Of a DNA stretch of 64,000 bases, positions 13,583 to 28,800 are shown piece by piece. The position numbers and the translations under genes are program-made. Location: assembly GCA_034509925.1 (NCBI GenBank), contig CM067530.1, forward strand, positions 1,890,001 to 1,954,000, read 5' to 3'. This DNA comes from Hirudinaria manillensis. Its lineage: Eukaryota; Annelida; Clitellata; Hirudinida; Hirudinidae. The notes under the pieces are model-generated. The model was not told the DNA's origin and ran no database searches. It worked only from the letters and a program-made list of their open reading frames with translations. Numbering within the stretch: the stretch's first letter is position 1; every line of letters begins with the position of its first letter.

Positions 13583-14329
13583 GAAGGTCATCATAGTCAT
13601 CACAGACAACATCACAACGTCACAAATGCTGTCGCAAGACAATCGGTCACGTTTGCACTTACTTGGTTTCGATCAAACTCACAGTGATTTTAAAGCGTCT
13701 TTTTTTGTAAATATTAATTAATTCAAATTAATTCAGTTTTTTTAAAATTCTATTTCTATCAAAATCTCGAAGCTAAATGTTACATTTCAGTTGAATACAC
13801 ATTTAACAGAAATTTAAATCACATTTATTAAACAATTTATTTATTAAATACCAGTAAATCATAAATTTGAGTTATATATATATATTTTTTTAAATAAATT
13901 ATATATAAAATGCCAAATAAGACGTTAAAGCTGGTCAAAATTTATTTTAAAATCAGAAAATGTCGGACGCAGAAAAAATATTTCCAAAGCTTCGAAGTTC
14001 CCCTTTTAAAAGGGAAGCATTAGGCATCCATCGTTCGTTCAGTTCTGCGAGGATATTTTTAATTTAATTATTAATTATTAATATTTAATTTTTAATTTAA
14101 TTTTTAATATAATTTTTTTTATAATTCTCAACCGTTTAAAGACTGATGTTTCAATGTTTTTTTTTTTTATTTTGTATTTTGTTTGTTTTTCATTAATTAT
14201 CATTTTTAATATTTTTAAATCTTAAAACAAATGTATTACATAATTAAATATTAATTCGTTTGAAATTGTTAACAATAAAATCAACAAAGGCAGTTGATAG
14301 AATTGTTTTTTTTATATATGCTACAGTAA

Positions 14330-14455
14330 TACATTAATATGTAAGTAGCTGAAAACATTAATATGAAAATAGTAGCAAAACGTTAATATGCAACTAGTAG
14401 CAGAAACATGAATATGCAAGTAGTAGCAGAGAACATTAATATGCAAACGGTACAA
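14330..14455 (+). repeat. Degenerate ~30-bp tandem repeat, about five copies
   Basis: Each copy carries a variant of ACATTAATATGCAAGTAGTA followed by GCAGAAA. Copies are diverged in length and sequence. Confidence 0.8.
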
Positions 14456-14698
14456 AGCAGACTGACAAATAAACAGTTTCCTTAAAGACACGAATCAATC
14501 TTTCTTTGACTAATTTATGAATAAACACTTCATTATTAAAATGAACTCACAATTTCACAAAATGGTCCCAAAAAATAAAACATAAGAGACGAAGAAGAAG
14601 AAGAATTTAACTTTGCAAAATATTAAAAGTTTTTATTTCTTTGGCACTTCGCAAGCTGAGGTTGTTTATAAACTGCTTCAGTTTTGCATTTTAATAAC

Positions 14699-14875
<177 letters not shown>

Positions 14876-14890
14876 ATGTGTTTATTATAG

Positions 14891-15045
14891 TGACATATGT
14901 CCAGGTGGACTTCAGGACCACTGGGGAAGCATGGATGGTTTTCCCTAAAGAGAAGAAGGTCTTCAGGGCGGTATGGGAGCCGATTGGATCGGAGGTGGTT
15001 ACTGAAGGATTGAAACGACAGAAAAAGAAGACGATTTCCACTTGA
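14891..15045 (+). CDS. Probable terminal coding exon of an unidentified gene
   Basis: After a TTATTATAG acceptor there is a 50-codon open stretch ending in TGA. It enters in phase 1 and includes YVQVDFRTTGEAWMVF, then a VFRAVWEPIG segment and a basic tail LKRQKKKTIST. The alternating hydrophobic/polar pattern suggests beta strands, and the base composition is clearly richer in G and C than the AAT arrays just upstream. I do not recognise the family. Upstream exons should lie on the plus strand, but the nearest sequence is a GATAAT/AAT microsatellite (14699-14873). The minus strand is also open here, but its frame continues into poly-leucine from the repeat, so the plus reading is preferred. 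Confidence 0.42.
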
Positions 15046-15308
15046 AGAATATTTAAGCATTGATATTAAATTAATTAATAATCATTTTTTATATCAACTT
15101 AATGCACCATCTAACGAAAGAAATCTGAAATTATAAATCATTTTAAAGTCCGAAAGTGAATAATTTTTTTTTTAATTTGAATCAATTTCAATTTCTAATG
15201 AATTTTTCTATTCAAAAACGAGAAAGTCTTAACAATTTTTATTAAATTTTTGTTAAAAAGTGAAAATAATAAACAAAATATTTATTTTAAGTGTTAATTG
15301 ACATCGTT

Positions 15309-15345
15309 GCTTGGTCGGTCGGTCTGTCGGTCGGTCGGTTGGTTG
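15309..15345. repeat. (GGTC)n microsatellite
   Basis: About eight copies with GGTT and TGTC variants. Confidence 0.85.
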
Positions 15346-16008
15346 AAAGTTGAATTAAAAGAGTGAAGAAGTGATCACACCACCTTGGATGATCTGGAGT
15401 TAGGACCCCCGTGGAATTTGTGGTTCACGTCTTGTTGTATTTAGGGTCTATCCATGGTACGCTTCGATGCTTACAAGAGATTCACTGAAGGTGGGCATGG
15501 TTCATCAAAATTGCTGACAAAGTCATGGTTTTAGGATTATTTTTTTTGTTTTTTTTTTACAAAAATCTGATTAAAATCTAAAAAAAAAACAACAACAACA
15601 TATTGCCAAATAAATGACAGACGATAAAAATAATTTAATTTTAAATGAATTATAAATAAATATCGAAGCGACAAAATGTCTGATAATTGGAGCGAATAGT
15701 CGTCACTTTTATCGACTTTCTCGGACACTTTTATTTAAAATTCAAAAAATTCAATTGAAGACTGCGACACATTTTTGGGGTGCAAAGGGTGTTTTGGCGG
15801 TTGAAAGTTATTTTTAAAAAATAATTTTAAAATGATTTTAAATAATTTAGGATAATTGTCGAAAGAAGCGTTTCTTGTAAGTTACAAGTGGCCATTTTTG
15901 TATGTTCCTTCACCAGTTTGGTGTTACTTTGAAGAATTATTATTCATTTCTTTATTTTTATAGACACAGTATCAACAACGTCAAAACTTAAATAAGTGCA
16001 TAACAACA

Positions 16009-16075
<67 letters not shown>

Positions 16076-16076
16076 T
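16009..16076. repeat. (ATT)n microsatellite
   Basis: About twenty-two copies. Confidence 0.95.
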
Positions 16077-16745
16077 TATTGTAATTTAACTTTTAAATGT
16101 TTCAAATTCTTCAAAAAGTTCCGGGAAGTGGTGTGAGAAAAGGTTCTAAATTCGATTCAAATGCTTCCAATCTTTTTAAGGTAATCAACCCCAGTTCCCG
16201 AGTCGGGCGATAAATGGGAGTGAAAAGACGAAACTTGTGAAATTGTTTTTGTTTTTTTTTGTAAAACAATCTCGATTTAAATTTAATTGTAAATTTCATT
16301 TGCCACAATTTCTAGAAGCGATAAAACAATCAATAATGGAACAAACATGGAATAACGCGAATATAGAATAAAATTCATTTAGAAAATAATTTTTGCAATT
16401 TAAAATCATTTAATCTAACATTAGTGAGAGATTGTCATCTCGAGTTCCATCCGTCCGTCCGTCCGTTCAATTGGCCATCTCTTGATTTAACAGCTGTCAT
16501 GAAACTCCAAATAATCACATCAACCTCCATAAATCATCAGCCATAAACTTCCGGGCTGATGTCAAAAATGGCGCTCAGCAGGCAGACGATACGTTCAATA
16601 TCCGGTTATCACGAAGCATCCGTGAAGGAAGCGAACACTACGGTTGGCAGGATTTTGTGATAATTGTTGGTTTTAATTTCCACCTTTTGTCACAAATGAC
16701 TTCTGAAACTTGAGATTTTTTTTTGGCTATCGTTACCATCGACGT

Positions 16746-16812
16746 GGTCATCATCATCATCATCATCATCATCATCCCCATGATCACCTTCGTCGTTGTC
16801 ATCATCATCAGC
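16746..16812. repeat. (CAT)n microsatellite, interrupted
   Basis: Two CAT runs around a CCCATGATCACCTTCGTCGT insert. Confidence 0.85.
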
Positions 16813-17154
16813 AGCTTCCTCATAGCCAGCAGCATCTTCGATGTTTGATTAAATTTAGAAAACAAAAATTGAAAATAAATTACATATTCTTTAAAGATGG
16901 CTATTTTAGTCTTGTTAACTGACATATTATGTAATATATAAATACATGATTAAATTTGAATCTATATTTATGTGATATATAAATTTAGATAATAATAATA
17001 ATGCTAATAATATAAAAAATAAATAATTAAAATTAAAAGTTCCCGTGAAAAATGGCACCGGAAAGTTGGATTTGATCAAAGATTCTGGTGACATCAATTA
17101 TGCAGCATTCTGTATTCACTCACGTGATACTACAGACCCTCCTGGAAAGAAAAG

Positions 17155-17331
17155 ATGGACGGATGGATGTGTGGCCGAAGGACTGATGGACGGACATACG
17201 GATGGATGGATGGATGGATGGATGGATGGATGGATGGATGGATGGATGGATGGATGGATGGATGGATGGATGGATGGATGGATGGATGGATGGATGGATG
17301 GATGGACGGACGGACGGACGGACGGACGGAC

Positions 17332-17365
<34 letters not shown>

Positions 17366-17432
17366 ATGGATGGATGGATGGATGGATGGATGGATGGACG
17401 GATGGACGGATAGACGTATGGATGGACCTAGC
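17155..17432. repeat. (GGAT)n array with GGAC blocks, ~275 bp
   Basis: This is the same motif family as the array at 1806 in the opposite orientation, with an internal run of GGAC copies. Confidence 0.96.
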
Positions 17433-17603
17433 CTATGGATAGCCAGTGGTGGGAAAGGTTGATTAATGGATGGAAGTTTGAATTGGTGAATGGACGATGA
17501 TGGTAGCTTTTCCATTTGTGTTGTCATTCTCTGGTGTATCATATACCAGCGAATTAATGTGACCTTAAAAGTTTCAGCCCTGTGGAACTGAACGTAATCC
17601 TAG

Positions 17604-17681
<78 letters not shown>

Positions 17682-17682
17682 A
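17604..17682. repeat. (ATT)n microsatellite
   Basis: About twenty-six copies. Confidence 0.95.
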
Positions 17683-19886
17683 CGAATTAATTGCAATACT
17701 GCATTACATTAATAAACCGTATATTAGTGATATTGCAGTTCAAATGCTCAGTTAACAAATTCCTCTTTTAGCATTCTTTTAATATTTTGAATGAAATGTT
17801 TTTGATGATATTTATAAAAATGAAAATAACTAATACTTGAGAAAGTGAAAGCAATTAATGAATATATTTAATTACAATCTTTGTTAATTAAATCCCTTAA
17901 TTAACACTTAATTTGCTAAGCGATTTTAAACCAAAATTCCACGAATGTCAACAAAACAGTCAGCTTTTTGCCCTCCTCAAAGCGAAGAGTTGGTTTAGAC
18001 CAGCGAATGATTTCATTGAATAAAACACGCCAAAAATGACTTTCGATAACATCCTCACGAAATAAATTACAAACGAATTGTAAGTATTCATGAGATCGTA
18101 ATTACAAAATAATTAGAGAATAATTGCGAAATATTTACTGCTTCTGTCGGCCTAGCAGTAACTTTGATTATTCCAAATTCCTTTGCGAGTTTCTTTACGA
18201 GAGTGGAATCATAGCTTTCGATTTTCTCTCTTCGTCGATTTATGAGGATGATTTTTGTGTGGATCGTTCATAAATATAAGTAGGTTACTCCTGGGATTGC
18301 ATGTCCCCACCTTTATTTATTGCCCCATCCGAGGGGCACTCTTTGAAATGCCCCATTCAATTTGGACGCTCCCTTTTAATGTCAGAGCGCGTGTCACGAA
18401 GAGATGTTTAATTTAGTAAATTGGTTTCATAAAAACAATAACAAATGTTGACGACGATGACTGTATTCAATAATCGTTAAAGATTATTGATGTTATTTTA
18501 AATATCAGCAATTGATTAATTTAAAGCCAAACGTAGATTCTTTAATTTATAACCAGAAAAAATAGCAACACTCTTAGAATTTTTATGGCCTCGAGAAAAG
18601 GTCGAGGAAGAAGGCGAATTGGAAATTTCTATTTTATTTTTTATGAATTTCGCTGTGAATAATAAACATTTTTGAGGACATTCTGAGGCTTTAAAAAAAG
18701 CATATTAAAAAAATGCTTCGATCAAATAAAAGTCAATCGGCCAAAAACGTTGGAAATCAATTTAAAGACATTTCTTGATGGAAGATGCACTTTGAGATAA
18801 AAAAAAAGAAGAAGAAGAAATCCCCCTTTCATCAGTCAGTTGCATTTAGAGCAGAATTTTAGGAGATTGTTTTTCATTCCACATAAAGTACATTTGCTTC
18901 TAGGAATTATCACGGGTGTAGATGGAAAATCGTGATCGTAAAGTCATTTCGGAGTTAGAATTTTAGAAATATTTGCTTTTGTTTTGGGTCTTAAAAATTA
19001 ATGACAAAATTAGCGCCATTACTAAGTCTCCGGGTTTCAAATCATTTAAAACTGCAGAGGTTTTTTTGACTTTAAACGAAGTAGTTTTTTTTTTCATTTG
19101 AAATTATTTTGGAAATAAAGAGGATATCAATTCAATAACCACATGAAGATATTTCTAAGCTGAAGGATGCAACTCGGATCATGTTAAGGTTATTGAAATA
19201 TAACCTAAGAGGTATTGGTTAAATAATAGCTAATTACTTCAACCTAAAAAAAAGTAGCAAATCAGTTTCTTGTTAAACATTGATAAAACGTTTATTCTTT
19301 AATTATTTCGCTACATAAGAGGCACTAACATATGAGGTACAAAAATGATTGATTGAACTTGAAAGCAACCGAATCCAGGTTCGGCACTTAAAAGAAACAG
19401 AAAACCTCAAACCTTAACTTTTCATTAAATTTTGTTTAAAAAAATATTTACACCTAATTTTTAAGTTAATAGCAGAATTTTTTTAATCTTTCGCTTTGCT
19501 TTACGAGCAACGAGCCAACACATCTCTCGTGTGCGGTGTGCAACGCTTTGGCAGGTGTATATCTGCTTTGTATTTACAAATTTGAAAATGGAGCCCATTG
19601 TTTCGGCTTTTCAATGCTTCAGGGAATAATTTTTGAATTTCTTCTTAATTCCGTGAATTTCGTTCGATACGAAACCTGGACAAGCATGGAGTTGACTAAA
19701 GTCAGCGTTTAATTGTAACTCTAGATGTCTCTGTCCGGAGCTAATTTGAGCATTAAAATCCTTCCAAGCAATTTTTAAATCATTCAGGACAATTCTCAAG
19801 GATATCTAGATAGAATTACAATCCCTTTCGTTCGTAACAGTAAAGAATTTACAGAAAAAAAGAGTTGTTTACAAGATTGCAAAACA
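17683..19886. other. Gene-free 2.2 kb before the catenin start
   Basis: This is mostly unique AT-rich sequence. A GC-richer patch at 19495-19560 could hold the catenin 5'UTR or promoter, but no TATA box or non-coding exon can be fixed by eye. Confidence 0.5.
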
Positions 19887-22800
19887 ATGGACTGGTCAAC
19901 TTATAACAGTGCGAAGTATCCTTACAATCCGGATTATACGGACGCAAGGATCTACAATGGGGATGAATATGCAGCCAACAATGCATCCTTCAGTGTTGAT
20001 TACAATGTACCTGAATACTCCAGCAACCACATTGACGATTTTTATCAAACGAGGTTGGATTTAACGATTTTCTCCTTTCAAAATCAATTTATTTAGGCTA
20101 TAAGTCTTGAATAAACTTATTTTATTTTCAAAAAACAAAATTTAGTCATGAAACATGAGTCTTGCAATGGTAAACTTAGAAACAGAACTGACTTTATGAT
20201 GATCTTTAAAAAACATTGAAAAAAAAAATGAGGAAACTGAGATCAAGTCTGTTCCTGTTTGTCAGTGGTATCTGCTCGAGAACTTTGGCTTGCAAATGAC
20301 ATTCAAGAATGTCAGATTCGTCACAGTTTCTCAAATGACCCCCAGTACGGTGTCATTTTCATCAGTACCGAATTCATTGAAATAAATTAGAATAAACATG
20401 ATAAAACCTCTCTTAAATGCACCGAATTCGGCTTTGGCCGATGCTTTGAAGGATTTGTTAAGTGGCTGTTCATGTTAATCAAGTTTTATTTCAAGAAATT
20501 CATCAGTTTTTTCAAGTGAGTTGAGTTTTTCAAGATGACAGATGTTTCTTTCAGGTGTTTGTGCTTTCAGTTTTGAGTTTTTGTTTTTAGATAAAAACAA
20601 AGGAGCAATTGATGTAATTAATGAAGGAATTAATGTTGATTTTGAAACATTTTAGCAAATATTTCTTTTTGATAAATTATTATACACAGCCAACTTTTGC
20701 AGACATTCATTTATTATTATCATTATTATTGTTGTTGTTGTTGTTATTGTTATTATTATTATTTAACATTTTTGCAACAAAAACATACCAAACTCTTTAA
20801 TTAATTTATTTAAATAGTAATAAATAAATTCTAGTTTATATTAATCGTATTAAATCTACAAGCCAAACAATACTTCTTATTCCTGTGGTCTGCTACCAGT
20901 TCTTGTATAAACATATGCTCTGCTCAAACTTTCAAAAATCTTTCAGGTGTCTATAGACATGGTTCCCTAAGGACCATTGGTGGACCAATAATATAATATA
21001 ATGATAATAATCATAATGATAATAATCATAATAATAATAATAATAATAATAATAATATAATATTAATAATATGCTGCTTAGTGTCACACTGCATTCCATA
21101 AATATTTCATCTTGAGGCATTCATTAAGTTGGTATGAATTGCAAACCTCTTAGGTCTTAAACTTAAACTCAGTTTAACTAGGGAGACGTAATCGTTGGTT
21201 CAATCGATTGATTTAATAAAATTGTTTAATTTATTTTAATGTAAATTTAAATAATAAATAATTGTAAATGTATTAAATTAATTTTCTCAGATAAAGTACT
21301 GCCCTGATTTATTTATTTATTTGCTTTTTTATAAATCATGGTTTTCTCAGATTGTCAGTAAAATTGGATTTTGAGATTTTGGATTTTCAAATATTTTGAT
21401 GGTGAATGAAAGGAGGTAAAGGAACAATATTAGTTCTTTAATTATTTTTCTTAAATATTAATTAGTTATTAATTTAAAATAATATTTTAATACAATTAAA
21501 TCATTAAATGTTATTATTGGTTGGAGTAATATTTCTGATAATATCAATATTTAAATATAATAAGGGTCATTTATAATTTATATGGTCAAATTATAATAAT
21601 AGTCATAATATTTAACAAACAACTTTTACCACGAATATATTGCATTTTGTTTGATAAATATGTAATTTCATCTCGAGGCATTCAATAAGTTGGAAGGAAT
21701 TGCAACCCCTGCAGTTCTTAGTTTAAAAAGAATATTTAAAAAGTTAATTTAAAAAATATTTAATTTATTTCAATATAAATAATTTGTATACGTGTGTGTT
21801 TGTTTGTGTGTGTGTGTATGTTGTGTGATCAAATTAAATAAATTAAACTCTCTCTCTCATTAATAATTAATTATTATTTTAGCTAACCAAATTATTAGTA
21901 TCAGTTAACGACAAGCGACTAATTTAATTAACTTCCTGAGAATGCAAACAGCAAACACTCAGATGAGAATCAAAAGCATTGCAAAGAGTCTCGAGACTTT
22001 GTTAAAAACTTTGAAGAGTTTTTGTTAATCATTTATTATTTAAAATCTTATAAACTTTGAGTACTTTTCAACGAGGCACTTGTGGAAATTTTAAGATCAG
22101 TTTTGGTGGATGGAATTTTATTTTAATTGTTTTTTAAAAATATTTTTAACAAAAATATCTTTAAAAAAAATATCTGAATTTTATTGAATCCAAAATGAAT
22201 CATTACTTTTCCATACTTATGTATGTTTTTAATTTTGTTACATTTACCAATAAATTGTCTTCTAATAAATAAATAAATAAATAATACTCCTTTACATCCA
22301 ATATAAATTAATATTCTGTTATTAATTTATTAACCACATGCATCTCTAATCACCTCTAATGATCTTCTTCACCTGTTCAGGCCAACCTACACTTACAGAC
22401 CCTCGTCCAGGAATGCCCTGGACTCCTCCAATGGCTACCTGGATGGAACCAATCACAGCTTTAACAGGGGATACGTTGGACATCCCTCGGACGTGGTTGG
22501 TTGAGTCAAGGATTGACTTTAATTTTAATTAATTTACTAATTAATTTGTGTTAATTAATTACTTAATTAAAGGTTGCATGTGTTGATTGGTTGATAATTA
22601 ATTTATTAATAATAAATTGATGAGTGTTTAGTGTTTGCTGAAGAGTGAGTTTATTGCCAAGATTTTTGATCTTCTCCTGCTGTTTCTTCACTTTATTTTA
22701 TATTTTGTTTTTTTTTCTGTAAATGTTTTGCACATTTCGATATTTTGCACTTTTATAAATTCATACCTGCTTCATTAATAATTACCTAAAAATTACTTCC

Positions 22801-25800
22801 TTCTTAGTAATGAGCTATTGTTGGATTTAGAAAGAATAGCCTGGTATTGTCATCATCATCGTCATCATCTTCACTATCACCATCGTCATTGTTGTCATCA
22901 TCGTCGTCATCATCATCATGGTCATCATCATCATCATTGAAGATGACAGCCATTCCTCAATTTCCTTCCTCTCACTCCCATGAAACATCCTCCATGAAAT
23001 CATTTCCAGGTGTCGAACCTGAGCGAAGATGCAAATCCGCACAACGAGAGACTCGGTTCCGAACGTTCTTTCGTTCCGTCGATGATGAACGAAAGAACGA
23101 TGCCTGTCATTCCGGAAAGATCCGTCTCCAGAAACTCTGCCAGGCAGACCTATCTCGAGCAGGATCTGAGAGGTCATTAGCATATTCTTGGTATTGTCGA
23201 CGTTGGATTCAAGTTATTATTTTAAGTTATATAAAATTAAAAAGAAGACAAAGATGATGATGATGATAAAGGCATTGATGATGGTGATGATGATGATAAA
23301 GTTATTGGTGATGTTGATGATGAAGATGCCTTGTGTGTGATAACAGGCAACTCATGGACCACCCAGCAGGGTTCGTTTGGTACAAACGACCCTCCCTCGA
23401 TGCTCAACAACAGCTACCGACCTCAGTCCGTACTCAACAAGTCCCAGACGAGCCACCAATTTCCTTTCGGTTGGTATTCGTTCCTTCATTCCTCGCTCCT
23501 TTGTTCGTTGACCTGCTTCTCCATTGTGCGACCGAACTTTAATGCTTTGGGGTTTGACCCCGAGGTCAAGGGTTTGCAAGGTCGTCGTGTTAATTTGAAG
23601 TCGACCCTGGGGTCGAAGGTCACGTGGACGATTAGAATTCGGCATCTGACGAGTTTGTTGTTATCGTCTGCTTTGCATTTAAACTCACTATGTCTCTCGT
23701 TGTTTTGATTTACGCAGTTCACGAGATAACGACTTAATGTAGGTTATCTCTAAATTACTAATCGATTATTCAGGAAGTGATCCAGTTAATTAACATATCA
23801 GTGATACATATTCATCACGATCGCATTTATAAATTATCACGTAACGAACGAGGAAGTCCGCTTTTCGGATAGGTTCGGATTTGAAGTTTCGAAAGCCCGA
23901 GCTGTCGGAAGTCATCGACTTTTTGAGTCACCACAACGATGCCGTGAAGGTCAATGCTGCTGCTTATCTCCAGCACATCAGTTACATGGATGACAATGTC
24001 AAGGTCGAAACAAGGTGGCTGAGTTTTGTGTTCAATTATTTTTTTTTTTACGAATTTAAGTGTTTTTCTCTAATCAACATTGTGAATTATAATTGTTAAT
24101 ATATATAATAATATAATATAATAATATTTATATAATAATATTTCCTGTTTCAATTGTTTAGAATGATTTTTAGATTTATTAAATGTGATCTGAGTTAGGT
24201 TTGAGATGATTTTAAGAAGACATTAATGATTTGTAAATACATTTGCTGTAAAAGATTTTTAATTATTGTCACATTGCATCCACATCAATTCCTAGGTTGA
24301 ACAATAGAATCAAAATAGTTATAATTATGATATTACAATTATGTTAGACATAAATAAGTGTACAAATAATATGAATATAAAAATCTGTCACTCAGTTGAG
24401 TAAAAGCATTGGAATCTCAAACGTTCTTCTCCCTATAATTAACAACAACATCCTTGGCTCCCTCGTCTCTGAGCTTTCAATGACTCTTGAGGAATGCTGC
24501 AAGATTCTTAAATGAAGCTTGTTTTGCAGTGCTTTGAGGAATTAACGACTTGCATTATCTGGACTTTAAACTGGTTTATTGTTGGGTAATTTACGATTAA
24601 GGTGTTTGAAGATTCAAAAGATTGGCGGCCATTAAATCCCTTTTGCAATAATTATTTATTTTTTAGCTATTGTTATTATTATAATCAGATGACTCAGGAA
24701 GATGAACACATTTTGAATGTAAAAAGTATTTCCAACGAAAAATTTATCATTAATTATGTTAATTGAATTCATGAGAAATAAGTTTATTGTGAAATGAAGT
24801 TATTATTGAATCAGACAATCTAGCAATCAGTCTTTCAATCAGTCTATCAATAAATCGATCGATCAATCAATCAATCAACAATTCCCAACAGGGTCTTAAG
24901 AGGCATCCCTCCTCTACTGAATCTCTTGAACCACGCCCAACCCGAGGTGCACAGGGCCGCTTGTGGTGCCCTCAGAAACCTTTGCTACGGAAGGGCCAAC
25001 GACGACAATAAGGTTGGTGAATGTCAGTAATTTCAATTTCAAAGTGCTTCCCGATGATTGTTGGATAAGTGACGGGCAAAAGACGACTCACAGGTGGAGC
25101 TCTTTAGTACCTACTCAAGCCACTCAGGGACCTAACCTAACCCTGCTCAGTCCCCAACTTAACCCTACATGCTGACTCTGGAAATCTATGCTCAAGTTAT
25201 AAAACAATGTGCCTCAATATAAATTGTCTTCTGCTTGTCACTTATCCAAGTATCCTTTCTGAATGCTTGATGTCTTATTCTATGACAAAAGAGTGTATAC
25301 CATAATATGATGGTATAGAATGAGTATACTTGAATTGTATTAATGTATCTGGTTATTAACATATCTGGATATTGATGTACCTGATTATTAACATATCTGA
25401 GTATTAGTGTACCTGGGTATTAACACGTCTGGGTATTAATGTACCCGGGTATTGACATGCCGACATTGTCGCATGAGTCATGTCGCTGACGGAGCAGGAT
25501 GCAAGGCTACGCAGAATGCGTGGGAATCTCGAGACATTCTCGTAGAATCTTTCGTTGGTTTACAATGGACTCCCTTCAGTATTGTTTGTCATTGTTTGGC
25601 TCTTCAGAACTTGTGCTGAGACGTGCCAGTAGTATTGACAATGCTATCTTAGACGAGTTTCGTGTTTACACATCGGTGATTCATCATCATTCTTTACTCA
25701 TAATTCAAACTTATCCTTTAAACTCTGTTGAACTGAGTTTATGGTGAAAATGTTTTAAAAATTTCATTCATTTTCATTCGCTCTGAGACTGAGCACGTTT

Positions 25801-28800
25801 CACGAGAATATCCAAGAAAATGATGCTTTGTTGGCATCAAGTTGATCCCATCAGCTTGCTCGCTTTTCTTTGAAATGCAATAAACATAATCATATAATTA
25901 ATTAATATTTTAAATTAACTTTGAATAACATTTAATTAATGAACAAATTAAGAGCTTATTTATTATTTATTTATTACTTTTATTTTTAATTATTTTCAAT
26001 AACGCATAATTGAATAACACATAATTAATAAATAAATTAAGCTCTTGTTTATTTATTACTTATTTATTTATTATTTTTATCAGAGGGAAATCAAAAACAA
26101 TGACGGAATAACGACCCTGGTTCGACTCGTCAGGAGAACATCGGACCAGGAAATATTGGAACTGGTCACCGGGATCATCTGGAATCTTTCATCGTGCAAC
26201 GTCAGTTTGAATTTGACGTCTGCTTGCATTTGGCGCTTGCAATTCATTCATGCATTTATGTGGCACTCTGTGCATAACAGTGAGAAGTCTTTGAGTTGAG
26301 GACATGATGCATTGGAAATGCAAATAGTGTTGCCCAGTAAATCTATAATTTGCTAGACCTACACCTCCGACAAATAAAAAAAAAACAGTTAAAAACAATA
26401 CACAAATATCATCAGATTATTCGACATTTGCCAAGTTTCATTCAAAAAATTTAAAATTTAAAATGAAAAATAAAGAAAAACAAACTTTCAATTTCTCAGG
26501 ATCTGAAGAAGCCGATAATAGACGAAGGTCTGAAGACCCTGTTGGACCACATCATTGAACCCCTGGCAACAGGTGGTGCTGGTGGTGGATTCAATCAAAA
26601 CAATCTTCCCAGTTACAGGTCCATTGTCTTCAGGAATGCCAGTGGTGTCCTCAGGTTTTTAGCTTTGATTGTAATAAAGGTTTATCTTGTTAACTTTTAT
26701 TCGTTAATTTCATTTAAGTATTTGTTCTTAATTGTTTGTATTTTTCTGCTTCATATTATTGTTTAAACATCTTTCAAACCGGCAATTGATCCCTCGGTGA
26801 TATTACATAAATGTAGCTATCACATCCACATCACAAACGATTTGAAATTACATTTTAAAGTTATTATTATTAATTTAATGTATTATTTTCAAGAAGTAAT
26901 CAAAAATTTCCATCTCCAGGAACGTAAGTTCCGACGGAGACTATGCGAGGAAGAAGATGAGGGAATGCGAGGGTCTGATTGGTTCCCTGGTTGCAGTCGT
27001 TCGACAGTCGTTGGCTAACGAGGACTGCGACTACAAAAGCATCGAGAACTGCATCTGCGTCCTCAGAAACCTCAGCTATGCCTGCCAGGAAGTGGCCGAT
27101 CCTGATTACCTCAGGAAGAAGGTCCTCAACTTGGACTCCAAAGGTTGGGTTTCTTGATTGATTGATTGATTGATTGATTAATTGATTGAGGGCTCAACCC
27201 TTCAGGATTGTCAACAATTTGTGATTTGGGGTTCTTTTGCCTCTGGGCTTCAGAAATTTCTTTAATTCTAGGTTTAATTATAGCTGGAGGTTTACTGCTA
27301 TACCTGGATGTTATTATGGACCAAATAATAAACATTCCTTAATATTTCCAATTTAAAATCTTTGCAGATTCAAAAACTGGATGCTTTGGCAAGAAATCCA
27401 AATCATTGAACAAACAGCAAAAGAAAAGTGGCAGCATTGGTCTCATTCCTGTGTAAGGAATTGATTTTTAGAATTTCAACTTCATTTTTGGAAATTTAAA
27501 GTTCAATATTTGCTTTATAAATAATATTTACTTTTTCTCCAGTTCATATCACGTCACGTGTTTCTCTAGTATTTTTTTAATAATAATATTTTTTAATTTT
27601 TTAATAGAATTACTAGCTAGTGACCATAATGGTGATGATGATGATTTTTAGTAAACCAAACATAAGCACTTCGATGTTTATCATGTTATGTATAATTAAG
27701 TATAAGTAAACAATGTAGTATAGTATAAGTATGTATAAGTAAATTACATATAAACTTAATACATAATAATACATGATAACTAATAATAATAATAATAATA
27801 ATAATAGCAGTAATAACAATTATTATTATTATTAAATAATGCCATTACTAATGATTATTAAATACCTACATAGTTGTTATTATTTTCAACCACAGGTTTG
27901 ACCACACCAAGCAGACCAATGCAAGGGAAATGTCACAGCTGTGGTCCCCTGACATCTTGGATGTTTACCTTCCACTGCTGGTCAATGGTACGAATCCTGA
28001 TACCCTCGAAGCCACTGCAGGTGCAATTCAAAACCTGGTGGCATGTGATTGGCAGGTGAGTGTGTGGTGTTGGTTTGTTGTTTCGTCTTCTTACTTTAAA
28101 ATGGAATAATATAATATGTTATAATATATTGTAATATGATATAATATAATGCAATATAATATAATATAAAATAATGCAATATAATGTAATATATATGCAA
28201 TATAATATTAGAATATAAATCATGCTCAAATTTCAATGTCACATGTTTTTTATCATCTCCTATTTGGTTAAAAAAATTTAAATAATTATTTTTGTAATAA
28301 AAATAAAAACATGTTTTCTGATTTGCCGATAACGTGGCGATAGATAGCAGGGGTAGCTTTCTTTTAAGGATTATTAAAAAATAATTACTTTATTATTAAA
28401 AATAATATGCAATATTACAATTTATGATAATTAGAAAAAAAAATTAAATAAAATGAATAAAGAAAATGCTGAAATTATTAATTAATCAAATTAATTATTA
28501 ATAAGGTTATTAACCATTCCTATGAAGCCTTCCAAAGATCTGAGAGATGCAGTGAGGAATAGGAAAGGAATCGACATCATCATCAGGCTCATCAACGACT
28601 CCCCGGACAAAGTCGTCTGCGCCTCTGCCAGGACCCTCAGGAACCTGGCACTGGATGACAAGTGTCGTGATCTCATTGGTCGGTTGGCTGTCATTATTAT
28701 TATTATTATTATTATTATTTTTTAATATCCTTTATTTGAAATGTAATCTCAATTTGGTTTGAATGCAACATAATTTTATTTATTTACTTATAATTTTGTT

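Noticed and set aside
16111-16308. Minus-strand 65-codon ORF
   Set aside because: No splice sites, no family and Lys/Phe-rich from AT composition.
28507-28678. Earlier acceptor for catenin exon 12 (AATAAG before 28507)
   Set aside because: It breaks the phase; the acceptor before 28528 keeps frame and gives gap-free alignment to the armadillo pattern.
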